Below, one piece after another: positions 9,133-18,928 of a DNA stretch of 46,538 nt (position 1 is the first letter of the stretch; each line of letters opens with the position of its first letter). The stretch comes from Chara braunii (Eukaryota; Streptophyta; Charophyceae; Charales; Characeae). Under the pieces are notes generated by a model that did no database searches, had not been told where the DNA came from, and worked only from the letters and a program-made list of their open reading frames with translations. The stretch spans positions 567,856-614,393 of the forward strand of contig BFEA01000369.1 of NCBI GenBank assembly GCA_003427395.1, read 5' to 3'. The position numbers and the translations under genes are program-made.

Positions 9133-11634
9133 ACAGGCCAGTAGAGGTAGCATCCACCCCTGTTGAATTGCATTCACCCTCGTTTAAAGGTGAATTAGTC
9201 TCTGAGCCTAATTGTGTTGAGGTTGCCCCTGACTCTTTGTATGTGTACACTGAGTCTTTCTTGAATGAGCCCATGTCTGAGGAAGAGACTGATCATCTCT
9301 GCTCCCTTCATCTCCAACTGAAGGAGAAGAGAAAAGTGAAGTCAGATCTGATCTTTCTTAAACCTCTGATTAACAGAACCCGGATCAAAGCACTATTACA
9401 CTATGGTGCTACACGAAATTTCATCTCCCCTACAGGAGTGCAGAAACTTCACTTGGGACTCAAGGTCTCAGACCTTGAGCATCCCTTATGCATACAGGTT
9501 GGGAATGCCCAGTCCGTCACAGTCCAACAGGTTATCAAAGGTGTGCCAGTCACCTTTGATGCCAAAGGAGAAGTCAGACATAGTCTGAACTTCTATGTGT
9601 TTCCACACTTGCCTTTTGATCTGGTTCTGAGCCTGAAATGGTTAAGGGCAACTAATCCATGCATTGAATGGGCTGTGCCCAGTATTCAGTTAAAAACTGA
9701 ACAGGGTGAGCTTAGACCTTGTGTCTTAGCAACAGACTATCACCCTAAGACAAGCTGCTATTGCCTGAAGGCAAAATTTTCTTACAGCCTGTCTAAACAA
9801 ACTGACCATCAAAATCTCTTTGTTGCCTATGTGACACAAACTGATTCATCCACCCCTCAGTGTGATCCCATCATCAAGAGAGTGGTTGATGATTATGCAG
9901 ATTTAGCTCAGGAGCCTACTAGACTTGTCCATAGGCAGACCAAACATCATATTGAAATCCTACCTGCCTCAACCCCTCCCAAGGGCAGAGTCTATAGGAT
10001 GTCTCCTGCTGAATTGGATAAGCTAAGAAAGCAATTGGAAACACTAACTGAGAAGGGTTGGATCAGNCCCAACACATCTGAGTATGGGGCAGCAGTTCTC
10101 TTTGTTCCAAAAGGAAATGGTAAACTCATGATGTTTATTGATTATAGGGGGCTGAACAAGATCACTAGGAAGAGCTTAGAGCCCTTGCCTAGGATCGATG
10201 ACCTGTTGGATATGGTGCAAGGCTGCAAAGTCTTCAGCAAAATCGATTTGAAATTCGGGTATCATCAAATCGAAATGGTTGAGGAGGATGTTGTTAAGAC
10301 AGCCTTCAAAACCCGGTATGGCACCTATGAATTTTTGTTCATGCCCTTTGGGTTATGCAATGCACCAGGAACCTTCCAAACAGAAATAAATAGAATTTTC
10401 AAGCCATTTCTTGATCGTTTTGTGGTGGTCTATCTGGATGATATTCTGGTGTTCAACAAGAATGTTGTTGACCACGTTGATCATCTCAAAAACGTTTTGC
10501 AGATTTTGAGGGAAAACAAATACAAAATAAATACAGAAAAATCATCTTTTGGTGCCTCTTCTGTTTTGTATTTGGGACATGTGATTTCTGCAGATGGTCT
10601 TTTTCCCCAGAAGCCTCCAAAGTGGTTGCTGTAAGGGATTGGCCACAACCACAAACTGTTAGGGGCATTAGGTCTTTCATGGATCTGGCGTCTTACTATA
10701 GAAAGTTTATCAGAAACTTTTCTACTCTAGCCACTCCCCTGACTAACCTGTTGGCAAAAGATGTTCCTTTCAGATGGACACCCACACACCAATTGACTTT
10801 CTCGAGATTGAAGAAAGCCTTGACCCAAACACTTGTGCTGAGGCTTCCTGACCCTACCTTGCCATTTGTGTTGACCACAGATGCAAGTCGGTACGGTGTA
10901 GGGGTCGTCCTTCAGCAAGATGATGGGTCTGGCCTTAAGCCTGTGGAGTTCATGAGTAAGAAAATCAAGGCACAAAAAATTCAGGCATCTACTTATGAGA
11001 AATAATTATTTGCCCTTGTATGTGCCCTCAAACAATGGAAGCAGTTCTTACTGGGAAGACACTTCAAGGTCTACTCTGACCATTCGACCTTGCAGTGGAT
11101 GAAGACCCAGGGGGAGCTGAATGACAAGTTGGCGAGGTATATTCAGTTCATTGATTCCCTTGACTTTGAACTGAAACACAAAAAGGGATGCTATAACAGA
11201 GTAGCTGATGCTCTTTCTCGTAGGCCTGATACCTTTGCTGCTATTGTTCATACTTACTCATTTGGAGACTCCACACGCCAGGCTATTGCTGATGCGTTGC
11301 CTCAGGACCCTGTCTTTGGCCCTATTATTAGGAATTTGCAAGTGGATCCAAATTTTGAGTCAGGCTATGCCTTGACTTCAGATCTCTTGTACACCATCAG
11401 TGAAGGAGAAGAACGCTTGTGCACTCCTAATGATCCCAAAATCATAACTCATCTCATTTCAGAGAGTCATGATGCTCGAGGTCATTTTGGGTTCCTAAGG
11501 ACTTATGCTGCATTGACCCAACGCTTTTATTGGTCCAGGATGAATGAGGATATTCTCAAGTACTTAGAGACTTGCGAGTTATGCCAAAGGAACAAGGTCC
11601 ACAGACGACCTCCTATGGGGCTACTAAAACCATT
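9130..11634 (+). pseudogene. pol: Chromovirus pol: protease, RT, RNase H, part of integrase
   Basis: The frame entered by -1 slippage runs through a protease-like domain, RT and RNase H, and stops in the integrase zinc-binding domain. The protease active site, usually D-S/T-G, reads HYGATRN at 9399-9416, so the catalytic Asp is lost. The RT has MPFGLCNAPGTFQ and YLDD at 10431-10442. The frame shifts near 10599-10608 (T5C4 run), exactly as in the minus-strand copy. RNase H starts TTDASRYG, with a TAA at 11003 where GAA is expected. The zinc-binding domain ends CELCQRNKVHRRPPMG, and at 11634 the sequence jumps into a reversed LTR. The integrase core and chromodomain are missing. Confidence 0.9.
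9658..11634 (+). repeat. Right arm of pol inverted repeat
   Basis: Reverse-complement partner of 4274-6243; about 3.4 kb of leader, gag and protease lies between the arms. The right edge joins the LTR fragment with a 1-bp (G) overlap. Confidence 0.85.
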
Positions 11635-12553
11635 GTACTTGTTCCAAGAATCCCAACCGCGTTTACAACAGCCCCGAACAACCCGAAAACAAGTATCCAA
11701 CGAAGTCTACAGGAGTTTTCTTCTTCCTCCTCGCCACCTCATACCCCTGGCTATGGCTGCCGTAGCGGCAGTAACCCCACAGCCGTCACAACCTGCCAGT
11801 CTGAACCAGCAACACCAATAATAGCAGTGCCAGCTCAGTGCCTGCATGACAGTGCAGCGTTGGAAGTCCTGATGAAGAAGGAGACAACCAATCCAGTACT
11901 TCGAAGAAGACAGAAACGAAGTTCCTCTTGAGGAGGAACAACAAATATGGCTGCTAAGTGTAAAAGGCAGCGCCCAAACCCAAGCAACACAGTCCTGGAG
12001 AAGCTCTTGCGCAGAGCCGCTGATCGCAGCAGTGCTATCTCCAACTTCGTGTCCCAGCCCCAGCTATGGCTGGGCTTCGAGGAAGAAGATGTCCTCGCCC
12101 AAAATAATGCAGCAACGCTTCGGCCACGAACGGGCAGCGTTCTCCCAGCAATCGTCCTGAGAAAAGACCCCGACACTAATTTTCTGCCTGCTACTTCTAC
12201 TCCCGGACTAGACCTACGAGAGCAACCTAAGACTCCCTGTACCTACCCAGGAAACGGGAAAAAGGGACCCAGACCTATGACAGGGCAAAAGAAAAGGCCG
12301 AATGGCCCAAGCCTACCAAACAGAGATCACTAGTGGCAGACTTAGGGATCAAGTCCCAGAGGACGCAACACTCACAAACAAAACAGACACACACACGTTA
12401 CAAGTCACGGGATCAAGTCCCNCAAAGCTCAAAACAAGCAAACAGCAGGCAAACAGGCAACACAGCAAACAAAGGTTGCGGGATCAAATCCCGACAACGA
12501 CAAAATGGACAAAATTAGTATACAGCCTGCTTGTAACACTGCAATTCATTGCA
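11635..12553 (-). mobile_element. Truncated LTR of chromovirus
   Basis: 919 bases collinear with 2194-3112, same orientation. It ends on the right exactly at the LTR start (TGCAATGAATTG on the minus strand) and lacks the inner part, including the terminus next to the primer site. The join at 11634/11635 is to plus-strand integrase sequence. One N at 12422. Confidence 0.85.
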
Positions 12554-13640
12554 CGTGTGCTGAGCTTGCAGGAGGAGTTACGAATTAAGAAATTTCCTAG
12601 CTACTCTCTGAAGCGGGTTCTCAGGCGTTTTGCCAAAGGTAGGGACCCCATCTGGACAGCTACATATCAGTGGCTGTATTAGCTGCCCCATGTGCTTAGG
12701 TATGAGGATAGGTGATCTGATGTGCGACATTTGACATCTGATACTGGAATCTAGACCAGCAGAGTGTGACTGAGTTAGGACTTGTTGTGTACTCGAAGTT
12801 GATGTCTGGGATAGGACGAGTAGGCTCGGAAAAGATCATGAATGTTTGGAACAGGGGTACCAGGCTCCGGTTTGTTAATGATTGACCAGGACAAGGCAGA
12901 GCCAGCTAAGCTCGGGTTTAAGAATGGATGTTGGGACAGGGTTGTTAGGTTTAGTATAGATGATGAATGTTTTGCTTGCTGTTGTTTCCGGCATATATTT
13001 CAGCATTTTTTGGGTACCGCGTTGAAGGCTGCATTTTCCCTACTGCTAGCTGGGCACTACCCCAATGGTGGGTCAGTCCAAATGCGGGACCACGCGGTTT
13101 GAGACTAAGCTAACAGCGGCCTTTCGCCTTTGTGCCCTTTGGTTTTCGACCTTGGTCTCTGGATAGTCGTAGGCTATTCTGATATCGGGCGCTTTTTACT
13201 TGTTAGGACTACAATGAGTGTGAAGATTGAGATAGTGTGACTTACTCAGACCAGTATAACGTTTGATTGCATCGCTCTGAGTCTTTTCGGGTTCTACGCC
13301 GACAGACCCACAGACATTTCCGGAGATGGAAGTGGGGTAGCGGCGGAGGTGGGTCAGTGGAAAGCAGGGTATTGACAAGGGAACTGTCAGGTAGAATACC
13401 CCTGAGGAAGACCGCGTGGTGGCGGTCAAAACCGGTCGGGGTGCCATCACCCACTGGCGTTTGCAATCTTGTTCTCATTGTGCTTGTTTACTTGGCGATT
13501 CGTTGGTGTGCTCTTACTGTATGTGATCTCACCTTGACTATGCAAGTATCCAACTCATCTCAGCAAAACTTCCATGTGTCCTTGAAAAATCTTTAAAAAA
13601 ACAACAACAAAAAAAAACGAAAACAACGCAAAACCCCTTG
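12554..13640. other. Unassigned flank, no gene recognised
   Basis: No protein resembling a known family in any frame. A pyrimidine/A-rich stretch lies at 13590-13630. It contains the hammerhead-like fold at 13381-13437. The frame reading LSGRIPLRKTAWWRSKP over that fold is an accident of the structured sequence as far as I can tell. Confidence 0.4.
13381..13437 (+). ncRNA. Hammerhead-ribozyme-like fold (degenerate)
   Basis: Order of parts: GTC (13386-13388), a stem GGTA/TACC with loop GAA, CTGAGGA (13402-13408, the core CUGANGA), a perfect 6-bp stem GACCGC/GCGGTC (13410-13415 with 13422-13427), then AAAA where the core needs GAAA, then CCGGTC. Stem III pairs poorly. It may be a relic of the ribozymes carried by Penelope-like and related retroelements. 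I would not expect activity. Confidence 0.3.
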
Positions 13641-13960
13641 CAGGCTCTATTAGGGAAGTTGATACAAGCATCCCCCCAAATAGGTCCTCCCGGGTTACTC
13701 CATCTACTGGTGGGAAGCTCCACCTTGAAAAATCATTTAAAGTACGACTCCTTGAATAATAGTGCCAGTACCTTTCTGGCTGGAAGGCGAAGTTGTAAAT
13801 ATAACCTAAACTGCATCCAGGTGCTGCCGCGCCAAAAAGGCTGGCGGCGCCAGCCAAAACAAAAACAGAAAAACGCTAGGCTGGTGCTTCTTCCAAAGCT
13901 TGGCTTCTCCTTTGCCTCAGCAAAACTAGGCTTGGAGGTAGTGGTGGTCTTACAAAAAAA
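13641..13960 (+). repeat. Dispersed repeat D, copy 1
   Basis: Contains AGCATCCCCCC, then TCCATCTACTGGTGG, then GGCTGGCGGCGCCAGCC (a palindrome), then CAAAGCTTGGC. The same words in the same order occur at 41700-41965, and the first two also at 40382-40430. No coding capacity; probably a non-autonomous element. Confidence 0.55.
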
Positions 13961-14640
13961 AAAAGAAAAAAGAAACCCCCTTGTGCTTCAGGGTTTTACC
14001 TGATAGGGCGCAACCAGGAATCGAAGTTGGAGGATGCATCCTTGAACTGTTTTCACATTCTTTTCAATGATTTTCAAGGACACATGGAAACGACGCCAAA
14101 TCCTCGGAAACTGGTTCTCACGGAGTCTCTAACAAGACCCTTTTTTTTGGGAAAATTTGTCTGGCACCCCTGTAATTTCTGTAATGACCCGCCAAAAACA
14201 CAGACTGAGAACACTGCTGATTTCTGGGATTTGCTGCTGTAATGAATGCCTTGCTGAAATTCCCGCATTCTGCTGTGATTTCCATGTCTGTGTGTGTGTG
14301 CGTGCCTGCTGGTTTTCATGCCTGTCTGAGTGCTTGTCGGTTGAGTGTGTGTGTGACCCGCAAGGGTACTTGTTGGTTGAAAGGCCCCGCAGGGCCAGTA
14401 CTTACCTGTGGCCGTGACTGTGAAGGGTTGCAGGGGGGAAAACACTCGAGTAGCGGGGGTAGGCCCGCAGCACTTAGAGCAGAGGGGAAAAACACTCAAG
14501 TAGCAGGTAGGCCGGTACCACTGAAGTGGTGGTAGAAGTGTCGGTTACTGGAGGCCAAGCAGAAGAAGACAAAAAGTTGGCATTTTTAGAGGCCCAGTAG
14601 CGGTAGGCTAGAGGTAGGCCGGTACCAGTCCAAGTAGCCC
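13961..14640. other. Unassigned stretch, no gene
   Basis: Contains a short GT run (14287-14302) and two similar blocks around 14430-14515 (AACACTC, AGTAGC, GTAGGC repeated). No protein similarity seen. Confidence 0.4.
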
Positions 14641-15420
14641 GGGTCTAGGGCCTGTCCGGAGGTTAGCAGAGCCTGCAATGATGTTTCCCTCCGAAAGGGA
14701 GGAGGTACCGGTTGCTGGGAGGCCACTCGGCTTAGGAAGTCACCGCCCAGGAGGCCAGTAGGCCGCTATATCTTTCGGAGGAGCATGTAGCTCCTCCTCA
14801 TTTGCGGTGTGCAAGGATTGGCGGCATGCTGCTGGAGTACATCGCTGGCTGCTACAGCCCTGCTTGGAGGTGAAGGGCAGCTGGAGCTCAGCCTGGCTAT
14901 GGCGAGCGGTCCAGCTTGAGGAGGAGGAAGAAGGGGGCGAAGGAGGAGAGTGGTGAGGCACCTACCTGGCTATGGTGGACTCCGTCTTCATCACCTTGTT
15001 GGGCGCTGCATCTGGAAGGCCCCAGTTGGGGTGTGCTGCACCAAGGAGGCTCGAGGCAGGGTCAGGCATGGCGGACCAGTCAGCGGCAGCATAGCTGCTT
15101 TGGGTTGTCCTTTGGACAGGAGTGCAGCGCCATAGCTGCTTTGAGTTGTCCTTTGGACAGGAGGGCAGGGCCCTCATTAGTCCGCCATAGCCTATGCATG
15201 AGAGAGGAGGCTGAAGGAGGGAAACCATAGCTATGGTGGACTTGTTGTTGTTGTTGTTGTGTTGCTGTTGAGTCAGCAGTAAGAGGGAACTTCGGATATT
15301 GATTCTGGTTCATCCAGTCATTGTTATTATTATTGTTGGGAGAAGAATAAGATTGGTGAAGTGAAGGAGGAGGAGGAAGGTGGAGAGAGAAGGGGGAATT
15401 GTCATTGGTCTTGCTGGTGT
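14641..15420. other. GC-rich LTR-like region with GGCTATGG motifs
   Basis: Contains CTATATC at 14764 as a possible TATA box, a duplicated block at 15090-15170 (TAGCTGCTTTG followed by GTTGTCCTTTGGACAGGAG, twice), three GGCTATGG/CCATAGCC words (14895, 14968, 15185), and a short (TTG)n run near 15243. No gene. It resembles a promoter-bearing LTR, but the ends are not found. Confidence 0.4.
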
Positions 15421-15423
15421 ACA

Positions 15424-15471
15424 TCTTCTTCTTCTTCTTCTTCTTCTTCTTCTTCTTCTTCTTCTTCTTCT
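15424..15471. repeat. (CTT)n microsatellite
   Basis: About 16 CTT units; reads as poly-Lys or poly-Ser in false frames. Confidence 0.95.
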
Positions 15472-15846
15472 TTCTCTCTCCTCTGGTCTCTATCTCTTTG
15501 CAAGTGCTTTCATTTCTTTCGCAATTGGGTGGCATTGTCTTTCATTGTGAATTTGCACTTTGGAAATGACCAGGATCGTAACATTTCCATTATTTCGCGT
15601 CACGCCCCTCCGATGGCCCACTTACCCTGCCGTGCCCCTGGGGCCTCTTAAATTTCCTGCATGCCCCTGTCTGCAAGGGGCACAACTTTCCACGGTGCCC
15701 TTACTGGACGGCCAGTCTCATTTCACGGGTCCCTGTGCGATATGCCCTCATGAGTGGCATACATCTTTCCATCATGCCCTCGAGCCAGAAATTCGGATTT
15801 GAAGCACGTGGTTGCTGCCGCAAAAATGACTCTGTGCGTGTGTGTG
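15472..15846. other. Unassigned, no gene
   Basis: Sequence between the CTT repeat and R1 copy 2. It has several TGCCC/GCCCC blocks (CATGCCCCTG, GTGCCC, ATGCCCTC) that look like a decayed short repeat, and ends in a GT run (15836-15848). Confidence 0.4.
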
Positions 15847-16130
15847 TGTTACATGCTGCGCCTGCACACGAGGGCCATTTTCCAGGCCCTGCGTCCCTCA
15901 GGCTGAAAACCTGAAAACCAGGGCCTACAGGCCCCGTGACTGTTCAGCCCGAAAGCCTGAAAACAGGGGCCTACAGTCCCTGTGTCGTTTCAGATTAAAA
16001 ATGGCAACAGCCTTTTTAGCTTGAAACGAAGGGTCATTTTCGGTTGTTCATCAGAACGACTGACCCTGAAACTCAGGCACCGAACCAGGGTTTCGGGAAC
16101 AAGCTATTCTTAGCCTGTTCCCACACCAGC
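15847..16130 (+). repeat. Dispersed repeat R1, copy 2
   Basis: Starts TGTTACATGCTGCGCC like 587. It keeps the alternation of CCTGAAAAC, AGGGCC and GTTTCAG and the shared block GAAACTCAGGCACC followed by CCAGGGTTT. It diverges after about 16130. Confidence 0.6.
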
Positions 16131-16825
16131 CTCAAGCAACTTGCAATCAGACTCAACTCTGGACTTGCTCACAACATGCACACTTGAGAACCGATGGCAC
16201 AGCTGAACTCTTTCAACTCAAAAACAACAATGAACTTGTCTTAAACTCAATCTGAACAACTGCACAACTTGCGGCTATGGCCGCCGAACACTGTCTCCAC
16301 CAGCAGCCGCACTCTCCCTCACTCTCACATGTATGCACGTACGAGGATCACCCTGAATGTCCCCACTCAGCACGGCCTCACACACTCTGTACACTCGTCT
16401 ACACCAACAGTTGGGTGGCTATGGCCGCTGTCGTCTTCCTCCTCCTAGCTATGGCCGCCGGTGTCTCCCTCGCTGGTTCGCTATGGCTGCTGTCTTCGTC
16501 ACAGCCCACTTCTTCTCCTGGCACCTACAGACCTCCACGCACAAGATACCAAGGCAGCTCTTCCGCATGGCTCCTAGGCGAATGAATGAATGGCTGGACA
16601 CTGCCTGTTTATTTATACTTCTTCGGAGGTACCCAGACCCTGCCTCCAGCCCTGTGAGCCTGGGCCAAAACGTGTGGCCCAGGGAAGCTTCCAGACGTTT
16701 GGCCTTCTGGGCCAAAACGTGTGGAACTCTCTGCATGCTCCAGAACCTTCCCCACGTGCAGCCCTTACCCACTGGGGTCCCCTGCATATCTGATTGAGAA
16801 AGGTTGATTGAGGATGAGATGGAAT
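16131..16825. other. R1 downstream region with GGCTATGGCC cluster
   Basis: Four GCTATGGC(C/T)GC words within 220 bases (16273, 16417, 16448, 16478), and a TTATTTATA word at 16606 in an otherwise GC-rich stretch, a possible TATA box. There is a local repeat of GGGCCAAAACGTGTGG (16672 and 16709). No protein-like frame. Probably LTR or promoter sequence of the R1 element. Confidence 0.4.
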
Positions 16826-17135
16826 GAGCAATAAGAGATGGAAAAGGCTGGTGGGTCGGTCATTGAAATAGCCAATGGGATGAGAAAGATGGAAAAGGCC
16901 GGTGGGTTGGTCATTGAAATAGCCAATCGGATGAGTGAGAGAGATGGAAAAGGCCGGTGGGTCGGTCATTGAAATAGCCAATGGGATGAGAGAAATGAAA
17001 AAGGCCGGTGGATCGGTCATTGAAATAGAAAAAGGATGGATGAGAGAGGTGGAAAAGGTCGGTGGGTCGGTCGTTGAAATAGCCAATGAATTGAATGGAG
17101 GAAATGAAAAAGGTCGGTGGGTCGGCCAGTGAAAA
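16826..17135 (+). repeat. 51-55-bp minisatellite, about 6 copies
   Basis: Each unit carries GGAAAAGGCCGGTGGGTCGG followed by TCATTGAAATAGCCAATG. Repeat starts are spaced 51, 55, 51, 54 and 55 bases. On the minus strand it gives a false repetitive peptide. Confidence 0.9.
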
Positions 17136-18291
17136 TTGTCAAGGAGGCGGTAGAAAGATGTGAATAAAAGAGGCGGAACCTTAAAGCTACGGTCACAAAG
17201 ATTAGGTGTTGAGGAATGAGAAAATTGAGGATTGAGTAAGCGGAAGGGTCAGTCTTAAGAAATGGTTATTGAGAGAATGACCGTCAGACCGACCATGGGG
17301 GTCGCCTTGTTGATAAGAGGTTGTCAAACCAACCATGAGAATCAACCTTGGAAATAACATTGGATTGAATGATTGAGGATTGGATATTGCATTGCATAGG
17401 CAGGGGACCCTAGGTAACTTGAAATGGACTTGGAAATAGCCTTGAAATGAATTTTCTCTTTTTCTAGTCTTTGGCCTCAGCAGGAGGAGGGATACCGGTG
17501 CTCGCACCGCGACCCCAAAACCTCTATCCCTGTAAGGGAAAAAAGTCTCAGCGCGACCTGTTCCTCTTGTAAGAGGATGAGGGTTAAAGGACCAAGGCAC
17601 CTATCTCTTGGATCGGTGCGGGACGTCCGGAACTGACCTCAACAACGAGCTCTAGTCGGGAAGTTCAAATTGCGCCTCGTGTTGAACGCCTAAACGTCAA
17701 AGGGTGAGGGAACCAAATGGGCGAGAGAGCCATTCTTTTTTTCTAGTCTTTTTTGTTCTCCCCAACCACACGCCATGTCGTTGAGGGGCGGCATGGCCGC
17801 TTGGAATGGACCACGGCGGCTCGCGTTAAGTTGAGCAGCACTGTCTAGAGGGAGGAGTTGGGCGTGGTACCAGGTGGAAGCCACAACCACCACGGGGCAT
17901 TGACACCGCCCCGCCGGAGCATTACAACCACTTCGGGACTAATTGTGAGGTCTTCGTAACTGCACTCGTGGACTAATTGAGAGCCCCAACTCTCTTGAAA
18001 GGAAGAGGCCGGATCCAAAAATTACCACTCGAGAGGAACGATTCGCGAGGAAGCCCTTACGACAAGACGGGGTCCTGGGAGACTCGGACTGGATCTGTCT
18101 TCCAGATGTGAGGAAATACCTCAGTAATGACGCCCGTCTCGTAAGCAGCAAAAGGTCGGATGGAGTAAGGGGATGAGGTGAGTTATCAGCAGGGGGAGGA
18201 CTGATCACCCTTCCTTTTTGGGGCGGATGGGCCGGCATCCGCCTACTCGTTGGTGAGCCAAAGGTTGCATACCTCCGAGTGAGAACTAGTC
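17136..18291. other. Unassigned retroelement-like stretch
   Basis: No clear domain in any frame. It contains small hairpins (ATCCCTGTAAGGGA near 17525, CTCTTGTAAGAG near 17567) and ends in a segment leading directly into a Ty3/gypsy-like 3' end at 18292. It is probably decayed internal retroelement sequence. Confidence 0.4.
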
Positions 18292-18333
18292 GTGCGATGG
18301 GGACATCGCATTTTGAGTGGGGGAAGGTGTGTC
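18292..18333 (+). promoter_or_regulatory. Ty3/gypsy 3' end and polypurine tract, copy 1
   Basis: GTGCGATGGGGACATCGCA, then GAGTGGGGGAAGG, then TGTGTC. It closely matches 19605-19646 (GTGCGCGATGAGGACATCGC, GAGTGGGGGGAA, TGTGTC). The layout, an end of pol then a G-rich purine tract then TG, is typical of the pol/3' LTR border. Confidence 0.6.
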
Positions 18334-18928
18334 ATCTACCGAAGAAAAAACGTGCAAAAGAGAAGGATACTATGAGCATAAGGATGAATAATTACTGTTG
18401 CATGAGCTTGAGAAAAGGCCTGACAAGATGTCAAGAAGAGAAGAATGGATGAGTAATTGACTTTGTGCAGGCTTGAGAAAAGGTCTGGCGAGATGTCTAG
18501 AAGAGAAACGGGTGAGAAATTGACGTTGCATGAGCTTGAGAAAAGGCCTGGCAAGCGACTTGTGTGATTGATTTGGCATAAGCTTGAAAATGGGCCGAAT
18601 AAGACGTCTGGAAAAGAAAAGACTCGTATGATGGACTATGTATGGATATGAGAGAAAGACTGGCAGACTGAAAAACAGATGAGTATTTGGAAACAGGTCT
18701 AACAAGGTGTCTGAAAGAGAGATGCACAAGGGATGAACTGGGCAGCATGCATGAAAAAGTTAAAAATAAGCAGGGAACAAGAAAGGATAAAGAGTGATAT
18801 GAATGCAAAATTGGCAGGACCTGAGGAGAGTCGGGCGAAAGGACCCGGGGGAGATGCATGTGGAGTTGGCAAGGCCTGAGCGTCGGGGAACGGTAAAGGG
18901 AAAACATGGACTGCACGGGCCAAAATGC
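18334..18928 (+). mobile_element. LTR-like segment with 64-bp minisatellite
   Basis: Follows a polypurine tract. It holds four or more units of about 64 bases, each with GCTTGAGAAAAGG(C/T)CTGGC, at 18406, 18471, 18534 and 18582 (the last shorter). The segment runs into the methyltransferase relic with no visible LTR end, so the element is broken or nested. Confidence 0.45.

Larger units (their letters stand above)
1994..12553. mobile_element. Rearranged (chimeric) Ty3/gypsy chromovirus
   Basis: The outer ends are LTRs in the same (minus) orientation: a full one at 1994-3112 and one at 11635-12553 that lacks its inner 200 or so bases. Between them lie minus-strand pol (3145-6243), a 40-bp LTR end plus primer site (6242-6295), and plus-strand leader, gag and pol (6296-11634). 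The outermost bases are flanked by CGTG on both sides (1990-1993 and 12554-12557), which may be a target duplication although five bases would be usual. The pol arms differ by a few percent, so they are not one recent duplication. Confidence 0.75.

Noticed and set aside
16613-17086. Repetitive 157-codon minus-strand frame
   Set aside because: It is an accident of the 51-55-bp minisatellite having lengths often divisible by three; no start context or homology.
18803-18928. Upstream extension of the methyltransferase frame (HVELARPERRG region) as the catalytic loop
   Set aside because: The expected Pro-Cys is absent and the DNA resembles the neighbouring TTGGCA(A/G)G(A/G)CCTGAG minisatellite, so I start the relic at 18929.
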